In this document: positions 24,179-33,140 of the stretch, one piece after another
How positions within the stretch are numbered: the first letter of the stretch is position 1
How the letters are laid out: every line of letters begins with the position of its first letter
Source: UBA6019 sp035535055
GTDB lineage: Bacteria > Chloroflexota > Dormibacteria > Dormibacterales > Dormibacteraceae
DNA length: 64,000 bases
Assembly: GCA_035535055.1 (NCBI GenBank)
Contig: DATLQT010000021.1
Coordinates: 1 to 64,000, forward strand
Direction: 5' to 3'
The notes under the pieces: generated by a model
What the model saw: only the letters and a program-made list of their open reading frames with translations
Database searches by the model: none
What the model was told of the DNA's origin: nothing
Position numbers and translations under genes: made by a program

Positions 24179-24456
24179 TCAAATCAAGAGGTCCTCGATC
24201 TCGGCGGAGAAGGGATCGCGGGTCCAGCTTTGGCCGACGGAAACGGTGTCGAGGTGGCCCGTCAACAGCGCCGGGCCGCGGCCGGTGCCCAGCGACCGAT
24301 GACGTTGGACCGGCCGGGCCCCGCCTTGTGGAGCTCGGGTTAAAACCGTCGGGCCGGCACCAGCCGGCCACCGTCTCCACCACCGCGCCTTCGTCGCCGG
24401 TCACCGAGGGGACCCGGACGAAGGCTCTCGAGGACCGAGCGCGCGGTCTCCTTCAT
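24179..24456 (-). pseudogene. 5' remnant of an M20 (ArgE/DapE-type) metallopeptidase
   Basis: Starts ATG 24456 directly after the stop of the cystathionine gamma-synthase-like gene (TGA-ATG), so it was the second gene of that operon. MKETARSVLESL is in one frame, VRVPSVTGDEGAVVETVAGW in another, and GTGRGPALLTGHLDTVSVG then SWTRDPFSAEIED in a third. GHLDTV contains the first zinc-binding His of M20 enzymes. After about 90 of some 380 expected residues the reading stops (TGA 24179). At least two indels and a 3' deletion are needed. Confidence 0.65.
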
Positions 24457-25656
24457 TCAGGAGGCGGCGCGGCCGAAGACCTGATCGAGGGCGGCCCGGA
24501 TGTCACCGGTGAGGGAGTCGGCCGCCTCCAGGCCGATCGAGAGCCGGATCATCCCCGCCGGGATGCCCGCCGCCTCACGCTCCTCGACGGTCAGCGAGAA
24601 ATGCGATGAGTTGTGGGGCGTGCTGGCCAGCGTCTCCACACCGCCCAGGCTGGTCGCCTCGATCAGCACCTGGAAGTTGCGCATCACGGAGCCGGCCGAA
24701 CGATCGCCGCCGCGGACGACGAAACTCACCATCCCGCCGGCCCGGCCCCTGGCCAGCAGGCGGGAGGCGACCTCTTTGTGCGGATAGGACTCCAAGCCGG
24801 GGTAGATGACGCTGGTCACCTCGGGCTGCTGCTCGAGGAAGCGGGCTACCGCCAGCGCGGTCTCCTGCTGGCGCTGGAGCCGGACCTCGAAGGTGCGCAA
24901 CCCCCGCAGCACGAGGAAGGCGGCGTGCGGGTCGAGGCTGCCGCCGAAGGTGATCACCCGGCGCTGGACGTCCTGGACAAGGTCCTCCGGCCCGGCCACG
25001 CAGCCCGCGATCACGTCCGAGTGCCCGTTCAGGTACTTGCTAGCCGACTGGACGACGAGGTCGGCGCCCAGCTCGAGGGGCCGGACGACCGCCGGCGAAG
25101 CGAACGTGTTGTCGACCACGAAGCGAACGCCGTACTGGTGTGCAAGGGCGGCGACCGCGGAGATGTCGAGCAGCCGTAGCTGCGGGTTGGAGAGCGTTTC
25201 CGCGTAGACGACCGCGACCGGGCCTCTGGAGAGCGCCGCCTCCCATTCCGCCAGCGCGTCGCCGCGGACGAACTCGACCTCGATGCCAAGCCGCGGCAGG
25301 TCGCGGGTGAGCAGGTCGAAGGTGTCGCCGTAGAGCTCGCGCGCCGCCACGATCCGGTCACCGGCCCCGGCGAGGGTGAGCAGGGTGCTGGCGATTGCCG
25401 CCATCCCACTGCTTGTCATCAGCGCGGCCGGCGCGCCCTCCAGGCGGGCGACCTCCTCGGCGGCTGCCGCCACGGTCGGGTTGCGGAAGCGGCTGTACCA
25501 GTCCTCGTTCAGGCCGCCGGTCTCGATGACGTCGTCGTAGCTGATGTCGTCGAGGTGGAAGATCGTGGTCTGGTAGATCGGCGGGACCACGGGGGCAGTG
25601 CGAGACTGGTGCCGCCGGGCGCGCTGGGCCGCCGTTTCACTGCCTGTCACCCCCAT
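24457..25656 (-). CDS. Cystathionine gamma-synthase/lyase-family PLP enzyme
   Basis: A 399-residue fold-type I PLP enzyme of the Cys/Met metabolism family, acting on sulfur amino acids or O-acyl-homoserine. Key features are TAPVVPPIYQTTIF, YSRFRNPTVAAAAEEVARLE, the pyridoxal-phosphate loop TSSGMAAIAS, VDNTFASPAV and the Schiff-base Lys207 in VQSASKYLNGHSDV. Synthase, lyase (methionine gamma-lyase) or sulfhydrylase cannot be told apart from sequence by eye. The start is ATG 25656 or GTG 25650; upstream codons give an Arg-rich extension. A broken M20 peptidase follows it directly. Confidence 0.87.
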   Translation of the reverse strand: MGVTGSETAAQRARRHQSRTAPVVPPIYQTTIFHLDDISYDDVIETGGLNEDWYSRFRNPTVAAAAEEVARLEGAPAALMTSSGMAAIASTLLTLAGAGDRIVAARELYGDTFDLLTRDLPRLGIEVEFVRGDALAEWEAALSRGPVAVVYAETLSNPQLRLLDISAVAALAHQYGVRFVVDNTFASPAVVRPLELGADLVVQSASKYLNGHSDVIAGCVAGPEDLVQDVQRRVITFGGSLDPHAAFLVLRGLRTFEVRLQRQQETALAVARFLEQQPEVTSVIYPGLESYPHKEVASRLLARGRAGGMVSFVVRGGDRSAGSVMRNFQVLIEATSLGGVETLASTPHNSSHFSLTVEEREAAGIPAGMIRLSIGLEAADSLTGDIRAALDQVFGRAAS

Positions 25657-25752
25657 AAGGTACCGGAGCCGGGGAGGGTCGTCATTCCGTCTGCCTCTAC
25701 CTTTGCGGCTCGGCGGGAGCATGAGCAGCCGCTTCGGACAGCGGCTTTTTCC

Positions 25753-25758
25753 TAGACT
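25753..25758 (+). promoter_or_regulatory. -10 box (TAGACT) of a probable leaderless transcript
   Basis: TAGACT ends seven bases before the GTG start at 25766 of the FAD oxidoreductase. The ATG at 25764 is in another frame. No ribosome site is seen. Confidence 0.5.
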
Positions 25759-25765
25759 TCGGAAT

Positions 25766-26950
25766 GTGCTCGGGCGCCTACGCGAGATCGTCGTCGCCGG
25801 GGCTGGGATCGCCGGCTGCACGGTCGCTTACGAGCTGGCCCGGGCCGGCTTCAAGGTGGTCCTGCTCGAACAGCGCCACGTAGCCTGGGGTGCCTCGGGG
25901 CGCAACCTCGGCCTGCTGCTGAACGACCTCGCCGCCAGCTCGGTGGAGATGATGCGGATGGCGCTCAATGGCTACCGCGAGCTGGCCGACGGTCCGGTGC
26001 CCTTCGAGCTTCGGGAGGTCTCCTACCTGCTGCTGCCCTTCACCGATGAGCAGATCGCCGTCACCGCTGAGAGGGTTGAGGAGATGCGAGCCTGCGGCAT
26101 CGACTGCGAGCCGGTCGGATCCGACCGGCTCAAGGATGCGCTGCCGCAGCTGAGGCCGGGTGCCGCCGGGGTGCACGCGGTACATGGCGCCTGGGCGGTC
26201 TCGCCGGGCGCGGCGACCCGCGCCTACGCCGAGGCGGCCCGAGCCGCTGGCGCGGACATCCGGACCGGTGTCCGGGTCGACCAGCTCGTGGTCCGCGGCG
26301 GGCGAGTCGAGGGGGTCGTGACCGACCGCGGGATCGTCTCCTGCGACGCCGTGGTGGTCGCCACCGGGCCCTGGCTGACGGACCTGGTGGACGAGGCGCC
26401 GCTCTCCACCGGCCGCGGCTGGGTGCTGCGCACGGGCCACCTCGACTTTCAGCTGCCCTGGGTGTTGGTCGACATGTCCTGGCCCGACCTCGGCGAGCTC
26501 GGCCGGTCGGCGCGCTCTCCGCGGCTGGGCGAGATCGCCGCCGGAGGCTACGACCGCCCGGTCGCCGCAACGGTGTCGATGGTTTCCCAGCCGAACGGCC
26601 GGGCACTGCTCGGCACCTCGCTGGCCCCGTCGCTGCGGGAGCCGGTCGAGGGCGTGGAGATGCCGCAGCTGATCGCGCGCCGGGCGCTCGAACTGCTGCC
26701 GGGGATGGAGGCCGTGAGCGTCGCCTCGGCCTGGTACGGACTGCGGCCGATGACACCCGACGGGCTACCGATCGTGGGGCCGACAGAGGTCGACGGCGTC
26801 TTCGTCCACGGGGGCCATGGCTCGATCGGAATGCAGTCGGCGCCCTGGACCGCGCGTGCCCTGGCCCGGATCGTTCAGGGCGGGGACGCGCCCGAGGTCG
26901 CCGGGTTCGGAATCGGCAGGTTCGGCGGCCTCAGCCGCGAAGCGCCCTGA
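25766..26950 (+). CDS. DAO-type FAD-dependent oxidoreductase
   Basis: A 394-residue member of the D-amino acid oxidase/glycine-sarcosine oxidase fold that oxidises C-N bonds of small amines or amino acids. FAD motif VVAGAGIAGCTVAYELARAG lies at about 9-28, acid LLEQ at the end of strand 2, then GASGRN. The second FAD segment is VVVATGPWL and the C-terminal one YGLRPMTPDGLPIVGP with GGHGSIGMQSAP. GTG 25766 is fixed by the FAD motif right after it. It converges with the luciferase-like gene (20-base overlap). Substrate unknown. Confidence 0.85.
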   Translation: MLGRLREIVVAGAGIAGCTVAYELARAGFKVVLLEQRHVAWGASGRNLGLLLNDLAASSVEMMRMALNGYRELADGPVPFELREVSYLLLPFTDEQIAVTAERVEEMRACGIDCEPVGSDRLKDALPQLRPGAAGVHAVHGAWAVSPGAATRAYAEAARAAGADIRTGVRVDQLVVRGGRVEGVVTDRGIVSCDAVVVATGPWLTDLVDEAPLSTGRGWVLRTGHLDFQLPWVLVDMSWPDLGELGRSARSPRLGEIAAGGYDRPVAATVSMVSQPNGRALLGTSLAPSLREPVEGVEMPQLIARRALELLPGMEAVSVASAWYGLRPMTPDGLPIVGPTEVDGVFVHGGHGSIGMQSAPWTARALARIVQGGDAPEVAGFGIGRFGGLSREAP

Positions 26951-27902
26951 TCACCGGGCCGAACGCCCGGACCCCCTCTCGCCCGCCCATGGTCAGCGCC
27001 ACCTGGACCTGGGTGGTGCCCAGTTCGGCGTGCCGGCGCAGCACCTCGGCCATCTCCTCGGGGCTGCCCGAAAGGGGTCTCTCGGTGGGCGCGGGCCGGT
27101 AGCCGGAGCCCGGGATGTTGACCCGCAACGCGCTTGTTCGGACCAGCGTGGAGGGGTCGCGGGCGTGCTCCCGGCAGGCTTCGAGGACCTGCTCGGCGCG
27201 GATGCGGGCCAGCTCCGGGGAGGCGTCCGTGTAGCCCTGCCAGCCGTTCCAGACGTCCGCGTACTGGGTGACCAGGCGAAGCATCCGGGGCTTCGGGTTG
27301 AGGGTACCGATCAAGATCGGCGGGCCCTCCGGTCGGGGGCCGCGCGGCACCAGCTTCGCCTCCCGCACCGAGTAGAAGCGTCCGCTGAAGTCGAGCTCAC
27401 CTTCGCGGAACAGACCGCGGATGATCTGGAGGGCTTCCTCGAAGCGGCTGACCGGCGAGTCCGTCGGCAGCCCCATCGTCTCGTGCTCGCCCGCCGAGTC
27501 CCCCGATCCGAGGCCGAGGACGAGGCGGCCGCCGCTCACCTCGTCGAGGGTGTCGGCGATCTTGGCCAGCAGGAAGGGATTGCGGTAGCCGGTGCAGGCG
27601 ACCAGCGTTCCCAGCTGCAGGCGCGGGATCTCGGTCGCCAGAGCGGTCAGGATCGTGAAGCACTCGAGGTAGCCCTCGGGTTCGGCGATCGCGTCGGGGT
27701 GGATCGAAGCGCCGGCCCTCTTGCGCAGCTCCGCGTTGGTGCTCGGCAGGAGGAGGTGGTCGGTGACCCAGAGGGCGTCGAAGCCGGCGGCCTCGGCCTC
27801 TTTGGCGATTCCCAGGACCTCCTGCCAGCGGAGTGGTCCGGTGGTCCAGGTCGGCATCATCAGCCCGAGCTGGAGCTTGGAGGCGGCCCGATCGCTTCCC
27901 AT
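26931..27902 (-). CDS. Luciferase-like monooxygenase, F420-dependent type
   Basis: A 323-residue bacterial-luciferase-fold TIM barrel, of the sort that uses F420 or FMN. Visible are LQLGLMMPTW, AEAAGFDALWVTDHLLLP, LGTLVACTGYRNPFLLAK, LDEVSGGRLVLGLGSGD, and PPILIGTLNPKPRMLRLV, all usual family blocks. Start ATG 27902 has a GATACT box 10 bases upstream (minus strand), fitting a leaderless transcript. It shares the 57-base divergent region with the PPOX-type gene. The reaction is unknown, probably oxidation of a small alcohol, imine or organosulfur compound. Confidence 0.85.
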   Translation of the reverse strand: MGSDRAASKLQLGLMMPTWTTGPLRWQEVLGIAKEAEAAGFDALWVTDHLLLPSTNAELRKRAGASIHPDAIAEPEGYLECFTILTALATEIPRLQLGTLVACTGYRNPFLLAKIADTLDEVSGGRLVLGLGSGDSAGEHETMGLPTDSPVSRFEEALQIIRGLFREGELDFSGRFYSVREAKLVPRGPRPEGPPILIGTLNPKPRMLRLVTQYADVWNGWQGYTDASPELARIRAEQVLEACREHARDPSTLVRTSALRVNIPGSGYRPAPTERPLSGSPEEMAEVLRRHAELGTTQVQVALTMGGREGVRAFGPVIRALRG

Positions 27903-27912
27903 CTGCCCAAAG

Positions 27913-27953
27913 AGTATCGCCCGCCGTCAGCAGTCGCTGGTCCTCGTTAGTGT
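27913..27953. promoter_or_regulatory. Back-to-back leaderless promoters
   Basis: In the 57 bases between two divergent starts, the minus strand has GATACT (27913-27918), 10 bases before ATG 27902. The plus strand has TAGTGT (27948-27953), 6 bases before GTG 27960. The two genes encode proteins of families that can use F420, so they may be switched together. Confidence 0.5.
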
Positions 27954-27959
27954 TGTGGG

Positions 27960-28406
27960 GTGAGCAAAACGCCTCCATCCGTCGCTGTCCCGGCCCCCTT
28001 CGTGGACCTCTTCCGGGGAGACGCCGTCGCCCAGCTGGCGACGCTTCGCGCCGACGGCACACCGCACCTGACCCCCGTCTGGGTCGACCTCGACGACGCG
28101 GGCCGTGTGTTGATCAACGCGCGGGTCGATCGACTCAAGGCCGGTCACATGCGGGCGGGAAGAGAGGTCGCCGTGTGTGTCGTCGACCCCGCCAACTCCT
28201 ACCGCTACGTCTCGATCACGGGCGTCGTCGAGGATGCGACCGAAGCGGGCGCGCTGGAGCACATGGACCGACTCGCGCGCCGCTACCTCAAGGTGGGCCG
28301 GTACCCCTGGGCCGCCGCCGGCGAGCGCCGTCAGCTGTTCAAGATCAGGCCCACCCGCGTCATCACGGACTCGGGGGAGGTGGACCTGCCGCCGCCCGAG
28401 TTCTAG
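27960..28406 (+). CDS. PPOX-class F420-dependent protein
   Basis: A 148-residue split-barrel flavin/F420-binding protein of the pyridoxamine-phosphate-oxidase-like class. Typical segments are AQLATLRADGTPHLTPVWV at about 23-41, VLINARVDRLKAGHMRAG, VAVCVVDP and YRYVSITGVVEDAT, then the conserved YLKVGRYPW. In actinobacteria such proteins reduce or bind F420. It starts at GTG 27960 and its end overlaps the stop of the convergent FAD oxidoreductase by four bases. Confidence 0.85.
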   Translation: MSKTPPSVAVPAPFVDLFRGDAVAQLATLRADGTPHLTPVWVDLDDAGRVLINARVDRLKAGHMRAGREVAVCVVDPANSYRYVSITGVVEDATEAGALEHMDRLARRYLKVGRYPWAAAGERRQLFKIRPTRVITDSGEVDLPPPEF

Positions 28407-29536
28407 GTCGTCTTCTTCGTCGCCACCATCCACTCCTCACCGGCGTGGGGCGCGCGGCGGGGGGCGAGCGGCGTGATGTCGATGGTCGGGTCCGGCCGTC
28501 CGACCATCGCCTTGGCGAGCAGCCGGCCGGCGACCGGGCCGTGCATGGTGCCGTGGCCGCCAAAGCCGGCTGCCATCCAGAGGCCAGGCTCGAGCTCGCC
28601 GACGTAGGGATGGCCGTCGCCCCCCAGGTCGACGTTGCCGGTCGTGAAGCGGGCGATGCGGACGTCCGCCAGCGCGTGGGCTCGGTGGCGGGCCAGCTCG
28701 CCGAACTCGGCCAGCATCTGCTGGTGGCTCCAGCCCGGCGGATTTTCCTCGAGCAGGATCGCGACGACCACCGCGCGGCCCTCGGGCTCAACGCAGAAGC
28801 CGGTGTCGAGGTCGATCGTCAGCGGCACCGGCTGGCCCTCGAGGACCGGCTCGGTGATGCCGCCCAGCAGCTGCATCGGCCGGATCGTGAGGTCCAGCCC
28901 GAAGGGCTTCAGAAACGCCGAGCTCCAAAACCCGGTGCAGACGGCGATCCGCTCGGCCTCCACCTCCGTCGGGCCAGTGACCAGCCAGCCGCCCGACTGG
29001 CGGAGCAGCGAGCTGACCGGCCAGTGCTCGCGAACCTGGGCGCCGGCGGCGCGCGCAGCGCGGGTCAGGGCGGCCACCCCGTCGGGTGGCGAGACCCTTC
29101 CATCGCCGGGCGTCCAGCAGCCCCCCAGGAGCCCTTCCGGGCTGAGCCAGGGGGCTGCCTCCGCGAGATCCTCGGGGTCGAGGACCTTGACGTCATCGAG
29201 GCCGAGGCTCGCCTGCAGGCGAGCGGCCTCGCCCAGGCGGGACATGATTTCCGGCTGACCGGAGACCATCAGGTAGCCACACTGCGAAAACGGCACCTGC
29301 GCATCGAAGATCCGGCCGGCGTTCTTCCAGAACTCGAGGCCGCGCCGCGAAAGCTCGATCTCCAGCGGTGTGCTGAACTGCTGGCGGACCCCGCCGAAGG
29401 AGCCGCCGGTCGATCCGCTGGACAGCTGATCCTGCTCCACCAGGAGCACGCTGGACTCGCCCTCCTGGGTCAGGTAATAGGCGACCGCCGAGCCGACGAT
29501 GCCGCCGCCGATGACGACCGTGCTGAAGCGCTCCAT
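28403..29536 (-). CDS. DAO-type FAD-dependent oxidoreductase
   Basis: A 377-residue FAD enzyme of the glycine/sarcosine oxidase type. The N-terminal FAD motif is VVIGGGIVGSAVAYYLTQEG (about 7-26), followed by LVEQDQLSSGSTGGSFGGVRQQF, in which GGVRQQF is shared with sarcosine-oxidase beta-like proteins (compare the gene at 38866). The closing segment is GFGGHGTMHGPVAGRLLAK. ATG 29536 follows an aaggaag site. Downstream of nothing on its strand; probably monocistronic or led by the UroD-like gene 60 bases upstream. Confidence 0.85.
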   Translation of the reverse strand: MERFSTVVIGGGIVGSAVAYYLTQEGESSVLLVEQDQLSSGSTGGSFGGVRQQFSTPLEIELSRRGLEFWKNAGRIFDAQVPFSQCGYLMVSGQPEIMSRLGEAARLQASLGLDDVKVLDPEDLAEAAPWLSPEGLLGGCWTPGDGRVSPPDGVAALTRAARAAGAQVREHWPVSSLLRQSGGWLVTGPTEVEAERIAVCTGFWSSAFLKPFGLDLTIRPMQLLGGITEPVLEGQPVPLTIDLDTGFCVEPEGRAVVVAILLEENPPGWSHQQMLAEFGELARHRAHALADVRIARFTTGNVDLGGDGHPYVGELEPGLWMAAGFGGHGTMHGPVAGRLLAKAMVGRPDPTIDITPLAPRRAPHAGEEWMVATKKTT

Positions 29537-29596
29537 CTCGGTCTTCCTTTTGGTATCGCTACGCCGAGGACGCGACCTGAGGCTAGCAGAGGCCGG

Positions 29597-30589
29597 TCAG
29601 GCGGCTCCGACCAGCGCGTCGACGACGTCCGGCCGGACCTGCGACCAGGGTGACGACGAGCAGCCCGGCGTCAGCAGGTGGCCGCGCCGACCGGTCTCGG
29701 CGAGGGCGGCACCGGCGGCTGCCCGCATCTCTCCTGCGTCCAGCCTCAGCGGACTATGCCGGCCGACGCCGCCGGCGACCGCCAGGCCGAGCCGATCCCG
29801 CGCTTGCGCCAGCCCGGGGTTGCCCGCCTCCTCTGCGGCCCAGTTGAGAGATGACAGGCGCAGTTCGGCCGCCAGCTCGAGGTTGATGTGAGCGCCGCAG
29901 AGGTGGAGCATGTTGAACCAGCCCTGGTGGGCGGCCGCGACCACCGACCGGTCGGCGGGCAGGTATACCCGCCGGTACTCCTCGGCAGTCACGATCGTGG
30001 TGTCGGCGAGGGGGTTGACGGCGTAAAAGACGCCGGCGGCGCCGGCCTCGATGGAGTCGGAAGTGAAGCTCGCCAGCATCCTGGCGATGGTGTCCAGCGC
30101 CGCGGCCATCAGCTCCGGCTCGGCCGCCACCAGACCCGCCAGCCGGGCGGTGTCGCGACCGGCGAGGAACCAGGCCACCATTCCCGGCGAGAAGACGGTT
30201 TGGATCACCGGGACCTCGGGGCCGAGCTCGGCCCCGACGGCACGGAGGACGGCCACCTGGTCGGAGAGCGGACCTGAGCTGCTCGGACCTTCGGCGATCC
30301 GCCGCCATTCCTCGGCGGTCGCGCCACCGGCCCGGATCAGGACCGGCTCCTCGGTCGGTGAGCCCGAGTAGCGCCAGGCGGCGCCGAACGCCTCCGCAAA
30401 GCAGGACGCACGGATCTGGAGCTTGACGAAGTCGAAGCGGTGCCGGCGGGCGGCGGCGATCGTCGCCTCGGCCAGCGACGCGACCGCCCATTCGCGGTCG
30501 TAAAAGTGTCCCCACGCGGAAACGGGCGGGTGGTCGGCCACCTCCAGGGCGAGCGCGGCTCGGACCCGTTCTCTTCCTCCGGCGGTCAC
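29597..30589 (-). CDS. Uroporphyrinogen-decarboxylase-family protein (methyltransferase-like)
   Basis: A 330-residue TIM barrel of the UroD/MtaA-MtbA superfamily. It carries HLCG (His and Cys, the zinc pair of corrinoid:thiol methyltransferases) in NMLHLCGAHINLELAAEL, which haem-pathway UroD lacks. Other blocks are DFVKLQIRASCFAEAFGA, IQTVFSPGMVAWFLAG and YAVNPLADTTIVT. No haem genes are near. It lies 60 bases upstream of an FAD amine/sarcosine-type oxidase. A role in demethylation or methyl transfer is attractive but inferred; no corrinoid protein is in the window. Confidence 0.75.
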   Translation of the reverse strand: MTAGGRERVRAALALEVADHPPVSAWGHFYDREWAVASLAEATIAAARRHRFDFVKLQIRASCFAEAFGAAWRYSGSPTEEPVLIRAGGATAEEWRRIAEGPSSSGPLSDQVAVLRAVGAELGPEVPVIQTVFSPGMVAWFLAGRDTARLAGLVAAEPELMAAALDTIARMLASFTSDSIEAGAAGVFYAVNPLADTTIVTAEEYRRVYLPADRSVVAAAHQGWFNMLHLCGAHINLELAAELRLSSLNWAAEEAGNPGLAQARDRLGLAVAGGVGRHSPLRLDAGEMRAAAGAALAETGRRGHLLTPGCSSSPWSQVRPDVVDALVGAA

Positions 30590-30624
30590 GGGGGCACAGC
30601 GTACTCCCTACCATTCCGACCGCT

Positions 30625-31785
30625 ATGCAGCGACCGCGCGTCTCCCTCGTGGTGGTCTGGCTCGCCGCCGCCAACCTCCGGATGGCGCTCTTCGCGCTGC
30701 AGCCGGTACTGCCCCAGATCCGCCACGACCTCGGCTTGAGCTTCACCCTGACCGGCGGGCTGACCTCGATGGCCCTGGGCGTCCTCGGGGCCGCCTCCAT
30801 CCCCGGCGTCTGGGTCGCCTGGCGCCTGGGCGCCCGGCGGACGGTGGCCGTGATGGCGGTCGCAGTAGCACTCGCCTCGGTCGCGCGGCTGCTGCCTCCC
30901 GAGAACGTCCTCATCTTCGCCGGGACCGCGGTGCTGGCGGCCTGCGTCTCCTTCTCGCAGCCGGCGGCGACGGTCCTGGTCCGCCGGTGGTTCCCTGACC
31001 GGATCCATCGGGCCAGCGCCATCTACGGCAACGGCATCCTGATCGGGGGGACGATCGGCTCCACGCTGACGCCGCTGATCGCCGCCTACGCCGGCTGGCG
31101 GACGAGCTTTTGGGTCTGGGCCGCGATGTCCCTGGCCACCGCAGGGCTCTGGTTGTGGCTCTCGCCCCGGACCGATGCGCCGGTGCCCCGCCTCAGCCTC
31201 GCTGAGACCCTCCGCAACGTCCGCGCCTGGCAGGTCACCGCCCTCTTCACCTTCCAGAACCTGGCCTATTTCTCGGCCTCTGCCTGGCTCCCCTTCCTGC
31301 TGGCCGGGAGTAGCCCCGCTTATGTCTCCTGGGTCTTCACCTGCCTCAACCTGTTGCCGGTCCTCCCCCTCCTGGTGCTCCCGGCGCTTCGCTGGACCTA
31401 CTCGACCTCGCGGGTCTTCTACTTTGGCGCCGGCCTGATCGTTGTTGCCGGCGCAGGCGGCCTCACCCTCGGCCTCCGCGAGCAGGCCTGGTGGCTCGCC
31501 TTCCTGATCGGACTGGGCTGCTCGGGGGCCTTCATCGGCGTCATGTCGCTGATGCCGGCGGTGGCCGAGAGCGACTCCGAGGCGGCGGCGATCACGGCCG
31601 TCGTCTTCGCTTTCGGCTACCTCTTCGCCTTCTTCAGCCCGGTTCTCGGCGGCTCCCTGGTGGACGTGACACACGCGGTGACGACGGCCTTCTGGCCATC
31701 ATTGGTCGGGGGCGTGATGATGGTGGTGCTCGGGCTGGTGATCCCGCGCCTGGTCGTCCCCGGCGCTACCGAGGCTGCGGCATGA
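30625..31785 (+). CDS. MFS transporter, CynX/NimT-like
   Basis: A 386-residue twelve-segment major facilitator. The start LVVVWLAAANLRMALFALQPVLPQI is typical of the CynX/NimT group, which moves cyanate, nitroimidazole-like or other small polar molecules. The A loop is reduced to AWRLGARRTV; the second-half loop contains YSTSRVFYF. ATG 30625 has a TACCAT box ten bases upstream. The stop overlaps the next start (ATGA), so it is co-translated with the BBE oxidase and may carry its substrate. Confidence 0.82.
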   Translation: MQRPRVSLVVVWLAAANLRMALFALQPVLPQIRHDLGLSFTLTGGLTSMALGVLGAASIPGVWVAWRLGARRTVAVMAVAVALASVARLLPPENVLIFAGTAVLAACVSFSQPAATVLVRRWFPDRIHRASAIYGNGILIGGTIGSTLTPLIAAYAGWRTSFWVWAAMSLATAGLWLWLSPRTDAPVPRLSLAETLRNVRAWQVTALFTFQNLAYFSASAWLPFLLAGSSPAYVSWVFTCLNLLPVLPLLVLPALRWTYSTSRVFYFGAGLIVVAGAGGLTLGLREQAWWLAFLIGLGCSGAFIGVMSLMPAVAESDSEAAAITAVVFAFGYLFAFFSPVLGGSLVDVTHAVTTAFWPSLVGGVMMVVLGLVIPRLVVPGATEAAA

Positions 31786-33140
31786 CGCAAAAGCGATTCG
31801 GCGCGCTCCGCGACCGGATGGCCGGCGCGCTGCTGGAGGCTGGCGACGCCGGCTACGACGAGGCGCGAGCGGTGTTCAACGGCATGATCGATCGCCGTCC
31901 GGCGGCAATCGCCCTCTGCGAGTCGGTGGAGGATGTGCGCCGCGCCATTGTCTTCGGCCGCGAAGCCGGTCTCTCGATCGCCGTTCGCGGCGGAGGGCAC
32001 AACGTGGCCGGCCTCGGGACCTGCGAAGGCGGGCTGCTGGTGAGCCTCGCCCGCCTCCGCGCGGTCGAGGTCGACCCGGCCCGGCGCCGGGCCGTCGCCG
32101 AGGGAGGATCCACCTGGGGCGATTTCGACCGTGCGACAACGGTTCATGGCCTAGCCACGCCAGGTGGCATCGTCTCCACCACCGGGGTCGGCGGCCTGAC
32201 CCTCGGCGGCGGCATCGGGGTCCTCCGCGCCCGTCACGGCCTGACCTGTGACAACCTGGTCGGCGCCGACCTCGTGACCGCCGCCGGCGACCGGGTCCGG
32301 GCCGGCGATGGAGGCGACCCGGAGTTGCTCTGGGGCCTTCGTGGCGGCGGCGGTAACTTCGGTGCCGTCACCTCCTTCGAATTCGCCCTCCATCCGCAGG
32401 GGGACGTCGTGGCCGGCCCGGTCGAGTACGCCTACCGCGACCCCCGGGACTTCCTGCGCTTCTACCGGGATTACACCGCCGACCTGCCCGACGAGTTCAC
32501 CTGCGACCTCCTGCTGCGATCGGGCCCCGGCGGCGCGCCCCGCTTCACGCTCCTCACCTGCTGGAGCGGCGACCCCGACCGCGCTGGCCCGGTCTACGAG
32601 CCGCTACGGTCGCGAGGCCCGATCAACCTGGCGGTCGAACGCCGCAGCTACCTCGAGTCGCAATGCCTCTTCGACGCCGTCTCGCCCTGGGGCCAGCGCA
32701 ACTACTGGAAGTCCAACGGCATGTCGGGCCTGTCCGACGACGCGATCGAAGCGATCGTCGAGGTCTTCGACGCCCGCCGCTCGCCGCTGGCCCAAATCCA
32801 GTTCGAGCACCTCCACGGCGAGGTCCACCGCAGCGACCCGGCAGCCTCCGCGGTGGGCTTTCACTCGGCGTCCTACAACCTCCTGGTCAACGCCAAGTGG
32901 CTGGACCCCGCGGCCGATGAGGAAAACGTCGGTTGGGCGCGGGAGTCGTTCGGCCGGCTGCGGTCCTACACGGACGGCGGCGCCTACGTCAACTACCTGC
33001 TGGAGGAGCCGGAGGACCGGATCCGCGCCGCCTACGGCACCGGGGTCTACGGGAGGCTCGGCCGCCTCAAGGCGCGGTTCGACCCCGACAACGTCTTCCG
33101 GATCAACCAGAACATCCGCCCGGCGGCGGCCGTCAGTTAG
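31782..33140 (+). CDS. FAD-linked oxidase, BBE (berberine-bridge) family
   Basis: A 452-residue oxidase with the VAO/PCMH FAD domain (about 35-210) and a C-terminal BBE motif (VYGRLGRLKARFDPDNVFRI). His73 in VRGGGHNVAG is the usual site of covalent FAD linkage. The Cys that gives the second bond in bicovalent enzymes is absent from GGIVSTTGVGGL, so single linkage is likely. Substrates of relatives are sugars, alkaloids and alcohols. Start ATG overlaps the MFS stop; longer upstream readings are shadows of that gene. Converges with a luciferase-like gene (8-base overlap). Confidence 0.88.
   Translation: MTQKRFGALRDRMAGALLEAGDAGYDEARAVFNGMIDRRPAAIALCESVEDVRRAIVFGREAGLSIAVRGGGHNVAGLGTCEGGLLVSLARLRAVEVDPARRRAVAEGGSTWGDFDRATTVHGLATPGGIVSTTGVGGLTLGGGIGVLRARHGLTCDNLVGADLVTAAGDRVRAGDGGDPELLWGLRGGGGNFGAVTSFEFALHPQGDVVAGPVEYAYRDPRDFLRFYRDYTADLPDEFTCDLLLRSGPGGAPRFTLLTCWSGDPDRAGPVYEPLRSRGPINLAVERRSYLESQCLFDAVSPWGQRNYWKSNGMSGLSDDAIEAIVEVFDARRSPLAQIQFEHLHGEVHRSDPAASAVGFHSASYNLLVNAKWLDPAADEENVGWARESFGRLRSYTDGGAYVNYLLEEPEDRIRAAYGTGVYGRLGRLKARFDPDNVFRINQNIRPAAAVS

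Noticed and set aside
27833..29653. 606-codon plus-strand frame
   Set aside because: Arg/Pro/Gly-rich shadow across the luciferase-like, PPOX and FAD oxidoreductase genes; no domain, and real genes with motifs occupy other frames.
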